Source: Astrocystis sublimbata (taxonomy: Eukaryota; Ascomycota; Sordariomycetes; Xylariales; Xylariaceae). From it: a DNA stretch of 64,000 bases. Where the stretch lies: assembly GCA_022453515.1 (NCBI GenBank), contig JAJNNY010000016.1:434001-498000 (forward strand). The letters are read 5' to 3'. Within the stretch, counting starts at the first letter, position 1; every line of letters begins with the position of its first letter. Below the pieces are notes generated by a model, which was not told the origin of the DNA, made no database searches, and saw only the letters and a program-made list of their open reading frames with translations. This document shows positions 25,271-36,691 of the stretch, in pieces. The position numbers and the translations under genes were made by a program.

Positions 25271-27496
25271 ATGGAGTCGGGCAGTCTGAGGTCAAGGCAC
25301 TCGTCAGGCCCGCAATATGACAACAAGGAGGCCGCCGGCTTTCATGATTACGACCTCGACCAGCATGGCCAGGTTCGTGGTATCGAGACGTCCGCCGAGA
25401 CGTCCCTCCACCGTGGTTTGAAAGCCCGTCATATCAGCATGATTGCCATCGGTGGGGCAATCGGAACCGGCCGTCAGTATTTCTTTTCATACTCGAGTCG
25501 CTCCATCATTACAATTACAGTTGGTCACGCGACCGGGTTTTCGAACCAGGAATTTCGACGTGAGCTCGTACACTAACTCAAACCGCAGTGATTATCGGTA
25601 CTGGCAAGGCTCTTGCGAAAGCTGGTCCTGCCGCCATCCTGATATCGTACTCGATCATCGGTTTCGTCGTCTTCCTCGTCATGGCTGGTCTCGGAGAGAT
25701 CTCTGCTTGGTTACCCATGTCCGCTGGTTTCACTGGCTACGCGTCTCGTTTTTGCGACCCCTCTTTGGGTTTTGCCCTCGGTTGGACGTAAGTTGTGACC
25801 TGACCTCTTAAAGTTTCCGGGGGGGGGAAGAAAAAAAAATAGAGAGGCCCTGGCTAACAGGACTTTTTATCTCACTTCATACAGTTACTGGTTCAAGTAC
25901 ATCATTCTTCCGCCCAACCAACTGACTGCCGCTGCTCTCGTTATACAGTTTTGGTTACCGCGAGATCGTGTCAATCCTGGAGTTTGGATCGCCATATTTC
26001 TGGTCTTGATCGTCGTTATCAACTACTTCGGCGTCAAGTTCTTCGGTGAATTTGAGTTTTGGCTGTGAGTACGATGGAACATCATGCGCTATACTTCCCC
26101 TGAGCCGAGCTCTTCTGGACACGGCCCAAACTCACCGAGTACAACTTGCTGATCCACAACACGACAGGTCGAGTTTCAAGGTCATTGTTATCATTGGTAT
26201 AATTCTTGTGTCGCTTGTAATTACCGCAGGTGGTGCCGACGGGCACGCTCGAGGCTTCGAGTACTGGAGGAATCCAGGGTGAGCTTCTCCCCTCTTGCAG
26301 CTTAATCTTGAAATCATTCATGGCTTTCACTTCGCTAGGAAGCAGCATGCTAACTAACAGCATCACTACAGAGCATTCAATAGTCATTTCAACGATTACG
26401 TGCCCGATGGCTCCCTCGCGCGATTCCTCAATTTCTACTCGACACTCGTGACCGCGACCTTCGCCTTCCTCGGCACCGAGCTGGTAGGAGTGACAGTCGG
26501 CGAGGCGCAGAACCCTCGCCGCACGATCCCCAAGGCGATAAAGCTGACCTTCTGGAGAATTGTGGTCTTCTACGTCATCAGCGTGTTCCTCGTCGGCATG
26601 ATCGTGCCTTTCAATGATGGGAACCTCGCGTTCGCCAACAAGGCCTCGACCAGCGCCGCCGCCTCGCCTTTCGTCGTCGCCATCGAGCTCGCTCATATCA
26701 ACGCCCTGCCTCATATTCTCAACGCTTCCATCTTGGTCTTCGTCTTCTCGGCCGCCAACTCCGATCTGTACATTGCCAGCCGCACGTTGTACGGCCTGGC
26801 CTCGGACGGCTCTGCGCCAGCCATCTTTAGAAAGACCGACAAGCGCGGCGTGCCGGTCTATGCGCTCTTCACATCCGCTCTGTTCGGGCTCCTCGCCTTC
26901 CTGAACGTGTCTGACGACTCAAAGGACGTATTCACGTACTTCGTCAACGTGACGACCATTCTCGGCCTGCTCTCCTGGATCTCGATCCTCGTGACCCACA
27001 TCTGGTTTGTGCGCGCACGCAAGGCGCAGGGCCTGACCAACGACATGATGCCCTACACTGCGCCCCTGGGCATCTGGGGCTCCTACGCGGCCCTCTTCAT
27101 CTGCGTACTGGTCGCTATAACCAAGAACTTTGACTCGTTCATCCCGAGTCTATCCATCAAAACCAACTATATCTCTTTCATCACCGGGGTAAGCATTGCA
27201 TCCCATCCATCCCGAATCGATTCCGCTCGCCCGGCGAGATTACTATGTGAGCCTCATTCATGTCTGACCATTCCGTATAGTATATCGGCATCCCCGTCTA
27301 CCTTGTTCTTATTTTCGGCCATAAGCTGGTGACCAAGAGCAAGGGCGTGCGCCCGCACGAGTGCGACTTTTACACCGGCAAAGACATCATCGACCGCGAA
27401 GAGGAGGAGTTTCTTGCCAACGAGGCCGCCGAGGGAGCTGCGAACCCGAGCAAGGGACGGAGTTTCTACAACAGGTGGGTATCGTGGCTCTTCTAG
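25271..27496 (+). CDS. Dicarboxylic amino-acid permease, Dip5-like (YAT family), 6 exons, 574 aa
   Basis: Proton-coupled amino-acid transporter of the plasma membrane, from the APC superfamily. Exons: 25271-25472, 25589-25787, 25885-26064, 26168-26278, 26372-27188 and 27281-27496, totalling 1725 nt. The hydrophilic cytosolic N-terminus of about 50 residues ends in the YAT signature (SLHRGLKARHISMIAIGG), and the first intron splits TM1 right after GAIGTG. The hydrophobic pattern fits the usual twelve spans. ILPPNQLTAAALVIQFW and VKFFGEFEFWLSSFKV strongly resemble yeast Dip5, which carries Glu and Asp among other substrates. GEAQNPRRTIPKAIK is the conserved cytosolic loop after TM6. The C-terminus HECDFYTGKDIID and a Glu-rich tail are typical. 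Substrate range cannot be read from sequence. The gene is convergent with YTA7. Confidence 0.92.
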
Positions 27497-28394
27497 GTCA
27501 GTGTGAATAGAAACGAAAAGGAATGAATTGAAAAGGTGGAGCTGAAATTCTGCAGAGGTTAGCGATTGGGTTGATGCATATACACTTCCTCATGTTTAAG
27601 TGTGTTTCGCGAGTCTGTGTAATTGGAATGCAACGTCTTGTATAATCTGCAGCGTTATTTATACCCCAATGATACCACGAAATAAATACCATAACTAGCA
27701 TTCTTCATTTTGACGTATTGCGCACAAGATAACAACGTGGTGACGGCGCCATCTACCAACAAGATGACTGATACGTTGATGGGCCAGTTTTTCCACTGCA
27801 AGGGAACGGTTCGCGAAAACGTTTGATAGGACTTGCCCTTCAATTACGCTACTCCGAGGCAAGACGTCCGTCTGTATTATACACTGGCATCATGAAGTGG
27901 CGGGGTATATACCATATACCACTAGCCTGAGACAAAACACGTCTTATAACAGAAGTATCAAGCGACCTAAGGGTGCAATCATCATATATTACAGAGCGCA
28001 GCAACAACCAGTGCATCCTAAAGCCCAAACCTGCAGGTGGTTTAGTGAAGAGCGTGGGTCCGGAAATAAACTACACTAAATTGTTCTTGATGCTAAATAA
28101 CAAATCCTATACGATGTGGTCTACATCCAGGCGAAATTCGGGAAGTGTTATTTCCCAAACGCCAATGCAATCATTGCTCGTTGCATCTCTATTTCCCACT
28201 CACCAAACTGAAAACACCGACCCAGCCAAAGTAGCAGACCCAGGCACTCGCTGTGACTTTTTCGTCCGAGATATGTGTTTGCTTGTTTCCAACTCCTGCC
28301 TGGCCCCTGGATGACGAAGTAATGAGAGAAAAGAAGGTCAAAGAGACTGTCCTCCTAAGATGCACCGCCTGGCGAATGACGTAGGTATGTTGCA
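27497..28394. other. Convergent spacer between permease and YTA7
   Basis: About 0.9 kb of AT-richer sequence between facing stop codons. It should contain both 3' UTRs and terminators. No open frame in it looks protein-like. Confidence 0.5.
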
Positions 28395-31300
28395 TTAATA
28401 TTCTTGGCTCGGCTGTAGCAGCTGTTGCATTGCCCCCATGTCGTTCATAGTTTCGTTGAAAGCGCGCGTAACCAAGCTGAGTACCTTCATTCTGTTGTGC
28501 TCGCCACGGGTCTCCCACAATTTGGTCATCAAGTCCCGGTTGATTTGCTCCAGTTGCTCTATCGTACAGCCAGATGTGCGTTTAGTGATTTCGGTGAGGA
28601 ACATACTAGATGAACGTTCATCCACTTCTACTTGCGGCTGGGATAGGCGTTGTGACTGGGATTCATCATTTGACGATGGATCTTTGGATTGATCCGAACT
28701 ATCAGGAGCATGAGACGACTTTGATGCCGGAGGCGACCCTTGGTTTTGTAACTGATGTTGAAGGTCTTGAGAGAATCCTGATGGTGGCAGGATTCCTCGC
28801 ACAATACCATGGGCCTGGGAGTGGGCCCACTGCTCGTCACTCGATGTGTGTTGACTATTGCCAGGGAATGGCAGGGTATCGGGCATCGTGTCAAGTCCGG
28901 ATTGATCGTGGATGCCATTCGTGTGTTGCGTGCTGAAATTGGAAGATCTATGGGAGGGATCCGATGTTCGAGTAGTTGATGCATCGTTGAGCAGTGCTGA
29001 GGGAGATACGCCTGCCGGTAGTGATTGTACAGCTGATATCTGCGAAAACTGGGTCCTGGCTCCTGGGGTCGCCATCACAGATGTGTCGATTGATCGCGAT
29101 GGCATGTGAGGCCACTGTGACGGCGGTGGATGCATAGGTGACGGGCCTGGAAGGCTCTGGGTATCACTCATCTGAACATCTCCATCCGTGTCTCGAGACG
29201 GGACGGATGTTCCGTTCGTGGTAGTATGAGATGCAGTCGTCCCTGAAGTTCCTTGGGGCAAATCTCCTATGACTTGGAACTGTGCAGTAGTAGTAGTGTG
29301 CACGCCCGGATGAGAGCCATTGTGGGATGGGTCTGCCCCGTTACTGCCACTAGATCGCGCAGCATCAAGGACTGATTGCATTGCTTGCTTTTTACGTGCA
29401 CGCTCTTCTTTCTCCTCTCGCCGTTTCTTATGGGTTTCGTATAGTTTTTCCCAATTTGCACCCATATTTCGCAGTTTTTCATCGACATCTAAAACATCGA
29501 CCTCTACATTGGCGAGCAGTTCTGCTGCTTTAAGCCAGCGTTGTCTGTCGCCAATGCTTTCCGCATCACTCTTGAGAGCGCGGACATCCCTCAAGAATTC
29601 GTATGGCCGCCAGTAGAAGCCGTTGGCCAGTCTAGTTTCTATGATGTTGACATCTAGATTGTAGAAAAACTTCCCGGTGGCAGTTTCGCGTAGACCAGGG
29701 TACCCATCGCTATCTTTTGCAAGCTCAAAGGGGCGTGGGGGTGCATCCACTGGTCTGTTCTCGACATCGGGCCTAACAAAACCTGGATCTGCCTCGTCCA
29801 ACAAATATTGATATTGTGATTCGAGTACGACTGGGTGGCGAAACTTTTGGTACTTCTTGGAAATCTGGTCCATGATAGGTTGCAGGTGTACTTTCATCAG
29901 GTTGAGCGTTTGCCGATACCGTATGTCCTCATTATGAATTTCTTCCCTAGTCAGCTTCTTGGGAGGAGGCGCCGGAGCGATCGGCAACTCCTCCAGCTGA
30001 CGCTTCTTACGATGCATTGGATCAGGAAACTCTTTCGGTGATCGTTTAATGTGTCCGATGATCCGCTCGAAGTACTCCTCCCGGTTATCCTATCCAGCAT
30101 TAGTGACAATAATAAGTCGTCGGATTTGACGAAGACTCACCTTGATTGGGCGCGTGATCTCAATAACATTCGATCTGGAAAAACCGAAGAGGTCTCGCCG
30201 CAGGTCTGCGGAGAGGTCTTTGAGGTCACTCTCGGCAGTACCCAGGAGCATAATTGGATCAGTTGGGTGAAGCGACCTTAGCATGCCAAGAAATGCCGTC
30301 AGTGCCGCCCCAGATAAAGCGTTGTACCAAGTATCAACGTTAGGGATGAAAATGATACTAGGTTTTTGACGCTTCACTTCAGTGAAGAGGCCCGTCAAAA
30401 CTTGCTCGGGAGGCTGAGGATAGTTAGTGCTAGAGCACAAATTGAATGAACAGGGAGGTGGGACTCACTCGTGCATCGCCAATGATAGTGGGCAAATCGA
30501 AATTCTGAACATGAACACCTTCGAAGTAGTGCAGTATTGCCGCACTAATATAGGATTGCCCCATGCCTTGCAAACCATAGACTAAAAGTCGAGGACGGAA
30601 TGCACGCGAATTATCAAACTCTTGAAAAAGTTGTTCACGGCCAAAGCCGAAATCTTCATCATCATAAGGTTCGAACATGGCCTCTTCAAGAGCCGTAACT
30701 TTAGGCTTTCGGGGGAAGACGCTATCTAGTCTTCCGGTTATGGCCTTGAACTGATCTCGCAGGAGCGGTTCGATATACTTTGGCAGGGATGCTGCCCCAG
30801 ACGTCGTAGATCTCTCAGACGATGGAACAATCTTCTTCTTGGCGATAACGAAATCGGTCATTTTTGCGTTGACCTTGTCGGGATCGACGATTAGTTTCTC
30901 CTTGGAAAAATATATTTGAGGATAGGTTCGTTGGATTGCGTTCAGGGCTGCTTCCGTACACAAGGCTCGTAAGTCAGCACCACCGTAGCCCTTCGCATCT
31001 TTAGCCAGTGACTTCTTGAATTCCTCGGACAGCCCCCAGTCCTTGGTGTGGATATCCAAAATGGCTTTGCGGGCATCCACATCTGGAAGTGGGAAATAAA
31101 ATTCACGATCGAAGCGACCAGGGCGTCGAAGAGCCGGATCGATGTTGTCAGGCCGGTTGGTAGCACCAATGACTATCACCTGGCCGCGGCCATCCATGCC
31201 ATCCATCAAAGCTAGCAAAGTCGAAACAATAGAGGCATGGATCTGCTCTTGTTTACTCGATCGCACCGGAGCCAGACCATCAATCTCGTCAAAGAATATT

Positions 31301-33339
31301 ATACTAGGCTGCGTCTTTCGTGCCTCTTCGAACAACAGGCGAAGCTGCTTCTCGGCCTCACCAACCCATTTGGAAAGAGCGTCCGCACCCTTACGCATGT
31401 AAAAGGTGATTTTTCGACCACCAAACCCCACAGAATTCGCCAGCGCTCGGGCAAGTAGAGTTTTTCCTGTTCCAGGGGGGCCATGGAACAGAACACCTCG
31501 AGGCGGCGTGACATGAAATCTTGTGAACATGTCGGGGTACAGTAAGGGGAGTTGAACCATCTCCTTGAGCTGCTCGATGTGGCCCTCCATTCCTCCGACC
31601 TGACTGAAATTGACAGTTAGGTCAACGCCCAAGGGGTCTGCATCGGCAAGGGCTTTGTGATCTTTCACCTTGCCCACGTTGGGCGCTAGTGTTCCAAGTC
31701 TGTTGCCGTGGCCATCCGCGCTGGCAAGCGGGCCACCGCCACTGCCACCCAAAAGCCCACGGGGGGTTGCCGGCGGATTTGCAGCCGCCCCGGAGCGACC
31801 AATGACCTCGTCGTCACTGCTGTCGGAATCAACGTTCCCGGTAGCGCCAGCGGAGTAGTTGCCCCAAGGTCCTTCGGCGAGAGCATCTTCTCCAGATATA
31901 CCCCCAAAAGGACCAGTAAGAGCATGCAGGGCACGGGTGTTGTAGGTAGCACCATTAGCACGGCCACGCCGACGAGCTGGAGTTGAGATCGTTGCCTCTC
32001 CTTCATCCTCGTCAATCTCGAAATTAGCTTGATTTAGTGGGAGAATTGAGTAATTGACCTTTTTGACCCGTCGTCGCCGAGACTTCTCCTCGAAAAGGAT
32101 TTCAGGAGAACGTCGTCTACGCCGTCTCGCAGGTTGAGCAGATTCGCGAAGGTCTTCGAGTTCTTCTGCCAGCTCGTCTTGGTCAAGTAACTCTTCTTCG
32201 CCGGAGTCATCCGCATTTCGGGGCCTTCTAGATGATCTCCTGCTCTTTTGTGGGGATCTTTTACCTCGACGACTAGGGCTAGACTCGCCATCATCGTCAT
32301 CATCCGGGGCGTCCTTGCCCTCAGAAGCGACATCCTCTTCTGAATCATTACCAGGCTCAAAGTCACTGCTTGGCTCTTGGATTGCCTTTTTAGTCCCGCT
32401 GCGGCCGCGCGTGAGCCGACGACGGGAAGTGTTCTGACTCTCCTCCAACCCATCATCATTGTTTGGCTCGGTAGGATCATCTGGAACAGGTCTACCGCGA
32501 GTCATTCGGCGTGTAATGGGTACATCGTCATCCTCGTCTCCATCTTCGTTGGTCTCTACGGTCTGCATAGGATCATCTTCGGCAGCAGCTGCAACATCAG
32601 GATCAACTGTCGGCTCCGGTACTGCATCGGCATCCACAACAGAATGCGGAGATGGTTCGACAATCGCTTCGTCGACATTCGGGTCATCCTCGGGAATGAC
32701 TTCAGGCAATGCGAGCGGGTGCTTAAGGCCTTTAGCGCCGCGCGTTGTCCTCCGTTGCATTGCGGCTTCGGGGCTTCTACTCTTAGAAGCTCGAGCAACT
32801 CTAGCATGTCGTCCTGAGTTAGTAAGCTCGACTAGCTCATCTCCATCCCCTCCTTCTACCTCAGCTGTGCGGGCTCGGGTTCGCCTAGTCCCGATCGCGG
32901 AAACCAGCTTCTTAGGTACTTTGATTGTGACGAGTTTACTTTGACCTTGAGATTTCTCGGGACTGGTGCTGGCATTGTCATCCTTAGTATCAGAGCCCTG
33001 GCCGGTTTCTTCCTCGTCATCCGTGCTCTCCTTGTAATTGGTCCGTTTCGCGGCGGCTTTCCTGACACGGCGACCAGTGTTCGCGTTGACGATGGGTTCG
33101 TCATCTTCGTCCTCATCAAACGACCCCTCTTCCTGACTATCAGGGAGATCGTCTTCGTCATCGATGTCGGATCCAGAGTATTTGTTTGGGCGGCGAGATC
33201 GCCCACCGCCGTTGGTCGGGCGTGGTCTTTTCCGAGGCGAGCGATCATTCATCTCAGGTTCGAAGTTTTGGTCTTCCGGGTCTGATTTGTTGGGGTCAAA
33301 TTCGAGAAGGTTGGCGCGAGCCTTTCGCTTGGGCGCCAT
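28395..33339 (-). CDS. yta7: AAA-ATPase chromatin factor Yta7/Abo1 (ATAD2 family), 3 exons, 1612 aa
   Basis: Nuclear ATPase with a bromodomain-like module that acts as a histone H3-H4 chaperone and controls nucleosome density. Exons: 33339-30469, 30413-30141 and 30089-28395, totalling 4839 nt. Residues 1-560 are highly charged and disordered, with Lys/Arg-rich NLS-like patches. AAA1 (about 580-830) has Walker A GPPGTGKT near 620, Walker B IIFFDEIDG near 683 and an arginine-finger segment RRPGRFDREFYF. AAA2 is degenerate: GLQGMGQS replaces Walker A, so Lys is lost, and IIFIPNVD replaces Walker B; an inactive second ring is known for the family. The bromodomain-like region (about 1075-1240) contains QPIMDQISKKYQKFRHPV. 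A Ser/Gln-rich tail follows. I use the first true ATG (MAPKRKAR) at 33339. Length exceeds the yeast proteins, mainly through the disordered ends. Confidence 0.93.
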
Positions 33340-34155
33340 GTTCAAGGGGGGGTTGATAAACAAGACGTGCCCTTTCTTGACATTGTTAGCAGAGTGTCTC
33401 CAATGGCGCTGTCAATGTCGTGAATTACCTTTGGAGTTTTGGATTTCAACGCAGTCAGTCCGTATCACTGTCGAGTAGTGGAACAATCAATGATTCGCTG
33501 TTGTTTAGAAGATAGGCCTGTGCGTTTTCTGTACGTCGGGTCATCGTCAGCTACACGATCATCATCACGACTGCAACGTGCGCACATGCACGTCGGGAAA
33601 ATGGCGACGTGGTTATGGGAGTGTGATGAGAAATGCAGCGTGAGTTCGAATACAAAATATAAAAACGCACATACGTTCGTTTGTCCAGCCGATGGGGTTA
33701 CCGACGTTCATCGGCGACGGATGAAAGCAACCTCATTCGACTATGTACATCCGGCGTTGTGGTTGGTTTCTTGGACGATCCTATGCGCAACCTGTCTCTT
33801 GTCGAAAACGGCAAGTTACGGTCTATTTGAAGGTATATAGGGACAGCTCAACGGAGGGGTGGCTCCAACGGCGCATTGGAGACTTCGTCGGGTTGGAAAT
33901 ACGTATGAAAGCCACGGTACCTCCACACAAACCGCAGCAGGTCGGGATGGATGGACAGCGGCGAGTTATGGCGGGATTGCAGGCTTTCTCGATGGTAGCA
34001 CTCAGAGCGAGTCGAGCTCTCTCATTGCGCAATCGGTGGACGGAGGGAGAGCTGTCCAGTGGTTTTCAAGGCCTGGGTTTGCACAGAGGTTGGATGAGGT
34101 AATCAAGCAAACACGAACGCACGCATTCTAGGTCTGCGACGAGGGACTTCTATGA

Positions 34156-34181
34156 GGGGGGGGGGGGGGGGGGGGGGGGGG
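34156..34181. repeat. Poly-G tract of 26 nt
   Basis: An uninterrupted run of 26 G on the plus strand, exceptional for the window; the next longest is about ten at 37328-37338. Such a tract can form G-quadruplexes and is error-prone in sequencing, so its exact length is uncertain. Confidence 0.85.
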
Positions 34182-34260
34182 TTGCCGAATGGCGAGATGG
34201 GCGCGATAGGATGGACGAAGGCGAGACGAGAAGAAGTAGAGGTGCGTGAGTGGGAAAGAT

Positions 34261-34297
34261 GGGAGATGGGAGATGAGAGATGAGAGATGAGAGATGG
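34261..34297. repeat. GAGATGA/GGGAGAT tandem tract
   Basis: About five imperfect copies of a 7-nt purine-rich unit, 80 bp after the poly-G tract. Confidence 0.7.
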
Positions 34298-36259
34298 TAA
34301 GGTGCAGGCAGAGAGCATGGCTGGCTGGCCATTGGAAGGTCCTGGCGAGCCTGGCAGCTTTTCGGGGGGGCGCGCGTGTCGCAGCCAGCAACAGCGCTGC
34401 AGGGCAGGCTCTCCAGATAACCGTACTACCGCTCAGGCCAGAGTGGGTCGGCAGGGGTCGGCGCCCGCCAGCTGCGCCGACTTTGGGCCAATCAGATCGC
34501 GTTGTGCTCCAAAAAGGCACGCTAGATGCGCAACATTCACCAACTCACAACAATCGCAACTGGACCATCTTCCCGGCCGTCTTTCCAACACTTTCAACCT
34601 CAAGATTGGACATGTCCATCGTTCCTATTACCACGCATGTTTTCTGTCCCCATCGCTCCGAATCTGTCGGTTTTGGTGCCGCGTGAGCAATTACTATATA
34701 TTTGCACTTTTTTCGGTCTCAGAAGCTGCTAGACTGCCCTGCAGATACCGTAGCATTTCTACGATCGCATGTCTTCTTCGATATCAACAACAATTCATGC
34801 GCTCGCCGGCTCGGGATCGTCATTGTCGGCGCTACGATGCGGCTCAACCCCCGTGGTCAGCCCTATGGCACTCGGCCAGGTCGGCATCCCGGACCTTGTG
34901 GGTAGGCAGGTGCGGCGCCAAGCTCAGAGGACAAAGTAGGACGGTAGGTACCAGAACTGCTCCCCGCCCGTGCTGCAAGCACCGGCCAGCTGTCGCTCAA
35001 CGAGCATCTGTGATCAGCTGGGAGCTCTTGCTGGGCATTGACAGTATAAGTAGCTGAGTGTTACTGTCATTATATACTGTTCTCGGCCAGGATGCCGTTC
35101 CTAGTGCATAGGCGAAATCACTTGACCTGGCTAAGCTAATACCAAGCCAGCTGCCTAGCCGAGCTAGGTAGCTGCCTGCCAGTAAACCATCCATTTTCAT
35201 TCCCCTACAGCTCGCCTACGATGGACTTACGTGTACGTAGGTACGCTTTGAAGCACGAGACAGTCATCTGAAGGCATCACCAACTACATACACAGTAGAT
35301 ACTTCAGGCTGGCAGTAGATCCCTAGCAGGCTGGTGTCGCAAGAACTATCGAACATCAATCAGCCATGGCAATCAAACTCGCGTCCTTCGTAACATTTAC
35401 ACTTCCTCATAGCGCCAATGCTCCCAGTGCCCACGATGCTGGCTGTTCCATCAGTGCCGGGCTTACCGACGAGCAGGTGCAGGATAGGTTGTAGGGCTGA
35501 CAAAAACTGGCCAGGCGTGCCAGGTTGGTGCCCAGGTGACTAATGGACAGACAACGAGCCTGAGCGAGCGACCGCATCCGTCATTCGCTACGCTACGTGA
35601 CCGTGGGTGAACGGGCGACGTCATTGGCCATCCAAGGGGACCGATGCCACTCTGGTGCGCTGATTGGTCGCTGCCGGGCCCTGTTGCCCACCGCCAGATG
35701 ACTATGCAGCGTCCCAATGTCGCACCGCAGAAGCTCTCGGTGGCCAATCCCCGGCGTGCCTGTGCCGTTCCGATACCCTGACTCCGGAACCCGGCAAGTT
35801 GAAGCTCGAGACAGCTCGAGACAGCATACGCAATGGGCCAATGAGGCTCCAACCAGCTGTATCTCGGCTTTGACGAGCCGATCTCTGGGTCTCTGGGCAT
35901 GCTGCTTGCCAACATAAATAAAGCGTTACCAGGCCCCTTGGTTTCCCAATTGCTCTCCAGTTATCTCCCGTGTATACTTGAGTACCTAGGTTACGTATAA
36001 GTCGTCGCATTCAGCCTTGATTCAATCTACTCGTACCTACATCAACATCGTAATATCTATCGGCAGCTGATCTCGACCTCGACCCATTCATTCTACCGAC
36101 TGGCCCTCTCGAGCATTGCCCAGCACGACAACCATAGCAATCGACCTCTGTCGCTGTACTTTCAGTCACAGCATCACCATACCGACGAAATACTATCGCC
36201 GAAACCATCTCGGAAACGGCGACAAGCCTGTCAACAACTGCTGTTTGCCCACACCAAGG

Positions 36260-36691
36260 ATGAGTGCCAACCGTGGTGCATCTCCCCGCCGCGTTTCTTA
36301 TGACGATAAGTCACAAGTCCGCCGTCAAGATAGTTTCAGCAGTTCCGAGTCTACGCTCAGAGACGGTGACAAGGTCAGCCAAGAAAACACCGGTGCATCA
36401 ATTGGAGGAACTGGGAACTAACGTGTCCGGCTTGCAAGCACTCGACCCAAGCTTCGTCGCGCAACTCTTGGTTTAGATCGCGGTCCAGCAGCGAGGGTAT
36501 GCACAGAGCCAGCTCTCAACAGGCTGTGAACCTCTACACCCACTGCGGTCGCCACACAAACGCCGTAAGTGACAGCAATCTCGTATCTTTCGTCATCACT
36601 AAGATCCGTTGACTGAACATCTGCCCAGTATCTATTTGGTGGCCACTCCATATCCGACTCCGTGAAGGGTGTTTTCAGGAAGAAAGAATAA
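36260..36691 (+). CDS. Small basic Ser/Arg-rich protein of unknown function, 3 exons, 100 aa
   Basis: I do not recognise this protein, but the gene structure is convincing. Exons are 36260-36373, 36439-36564 and 36629-36691: 114, 126 and 63 nt, all phase 0, 100 codons before TAA. Intron 1 (65 nt) has donor GTCAGC, a perfect CTAAC branch and a CAAG acceptor. Intron 2 (64 nt) has donor GTAAGT, branch CTGAAC and a CCCAG acceptor. Residues 1-60 are Ser/Arg/Asp-rich and probably disordered (MSANRGASPRRVSYDD). The C-terminal 40 residues are more conserved-looking: AVNLYTHCGRHTN, then YLFGGHSISDSVKG and a basic tail. There are no signal peptide or membrane spans. The reading frame is open upstream to 36116, but the leader there looks non-coding. 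The short exons explain why simple frame scanning misses it. Function is unknown. Confidence 0.68.

Larger units (their letters stand above)
33340..36259. other. 2.9-kb spacer between YTA7 and the 100-aa gene
   Basis: It contains the promoters of two divergent genes (YTA7 and the small gene at 36260). It also holds a 26-nt G run (34156-34181) and a GAGATGA-type tandem tract (34261-34297). The open frame 34287-35057 is Arg/Ser/Cys-rich without domain character and is probably non-coding. The last 350 bp, CT-rich with a TATA-like ATAAATAAAG near 35915-35924, suits a promoter and 5' leader. Confidence 0.45.

Noticed and set aside
34287..35057. 256-codon open frame on the plus strand
   Set aside because: Composition is Arg/Ser/Cys/Ala-rich and patchy, with no motif; candidate splice joins inside it did not give a better protein.
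35366..35494. 42-codon frame starting MAIKLASFVTF, signal-peptide-like
   Set aside because: Too short, no cysteine pattern or promoter context to support a secreted protein.
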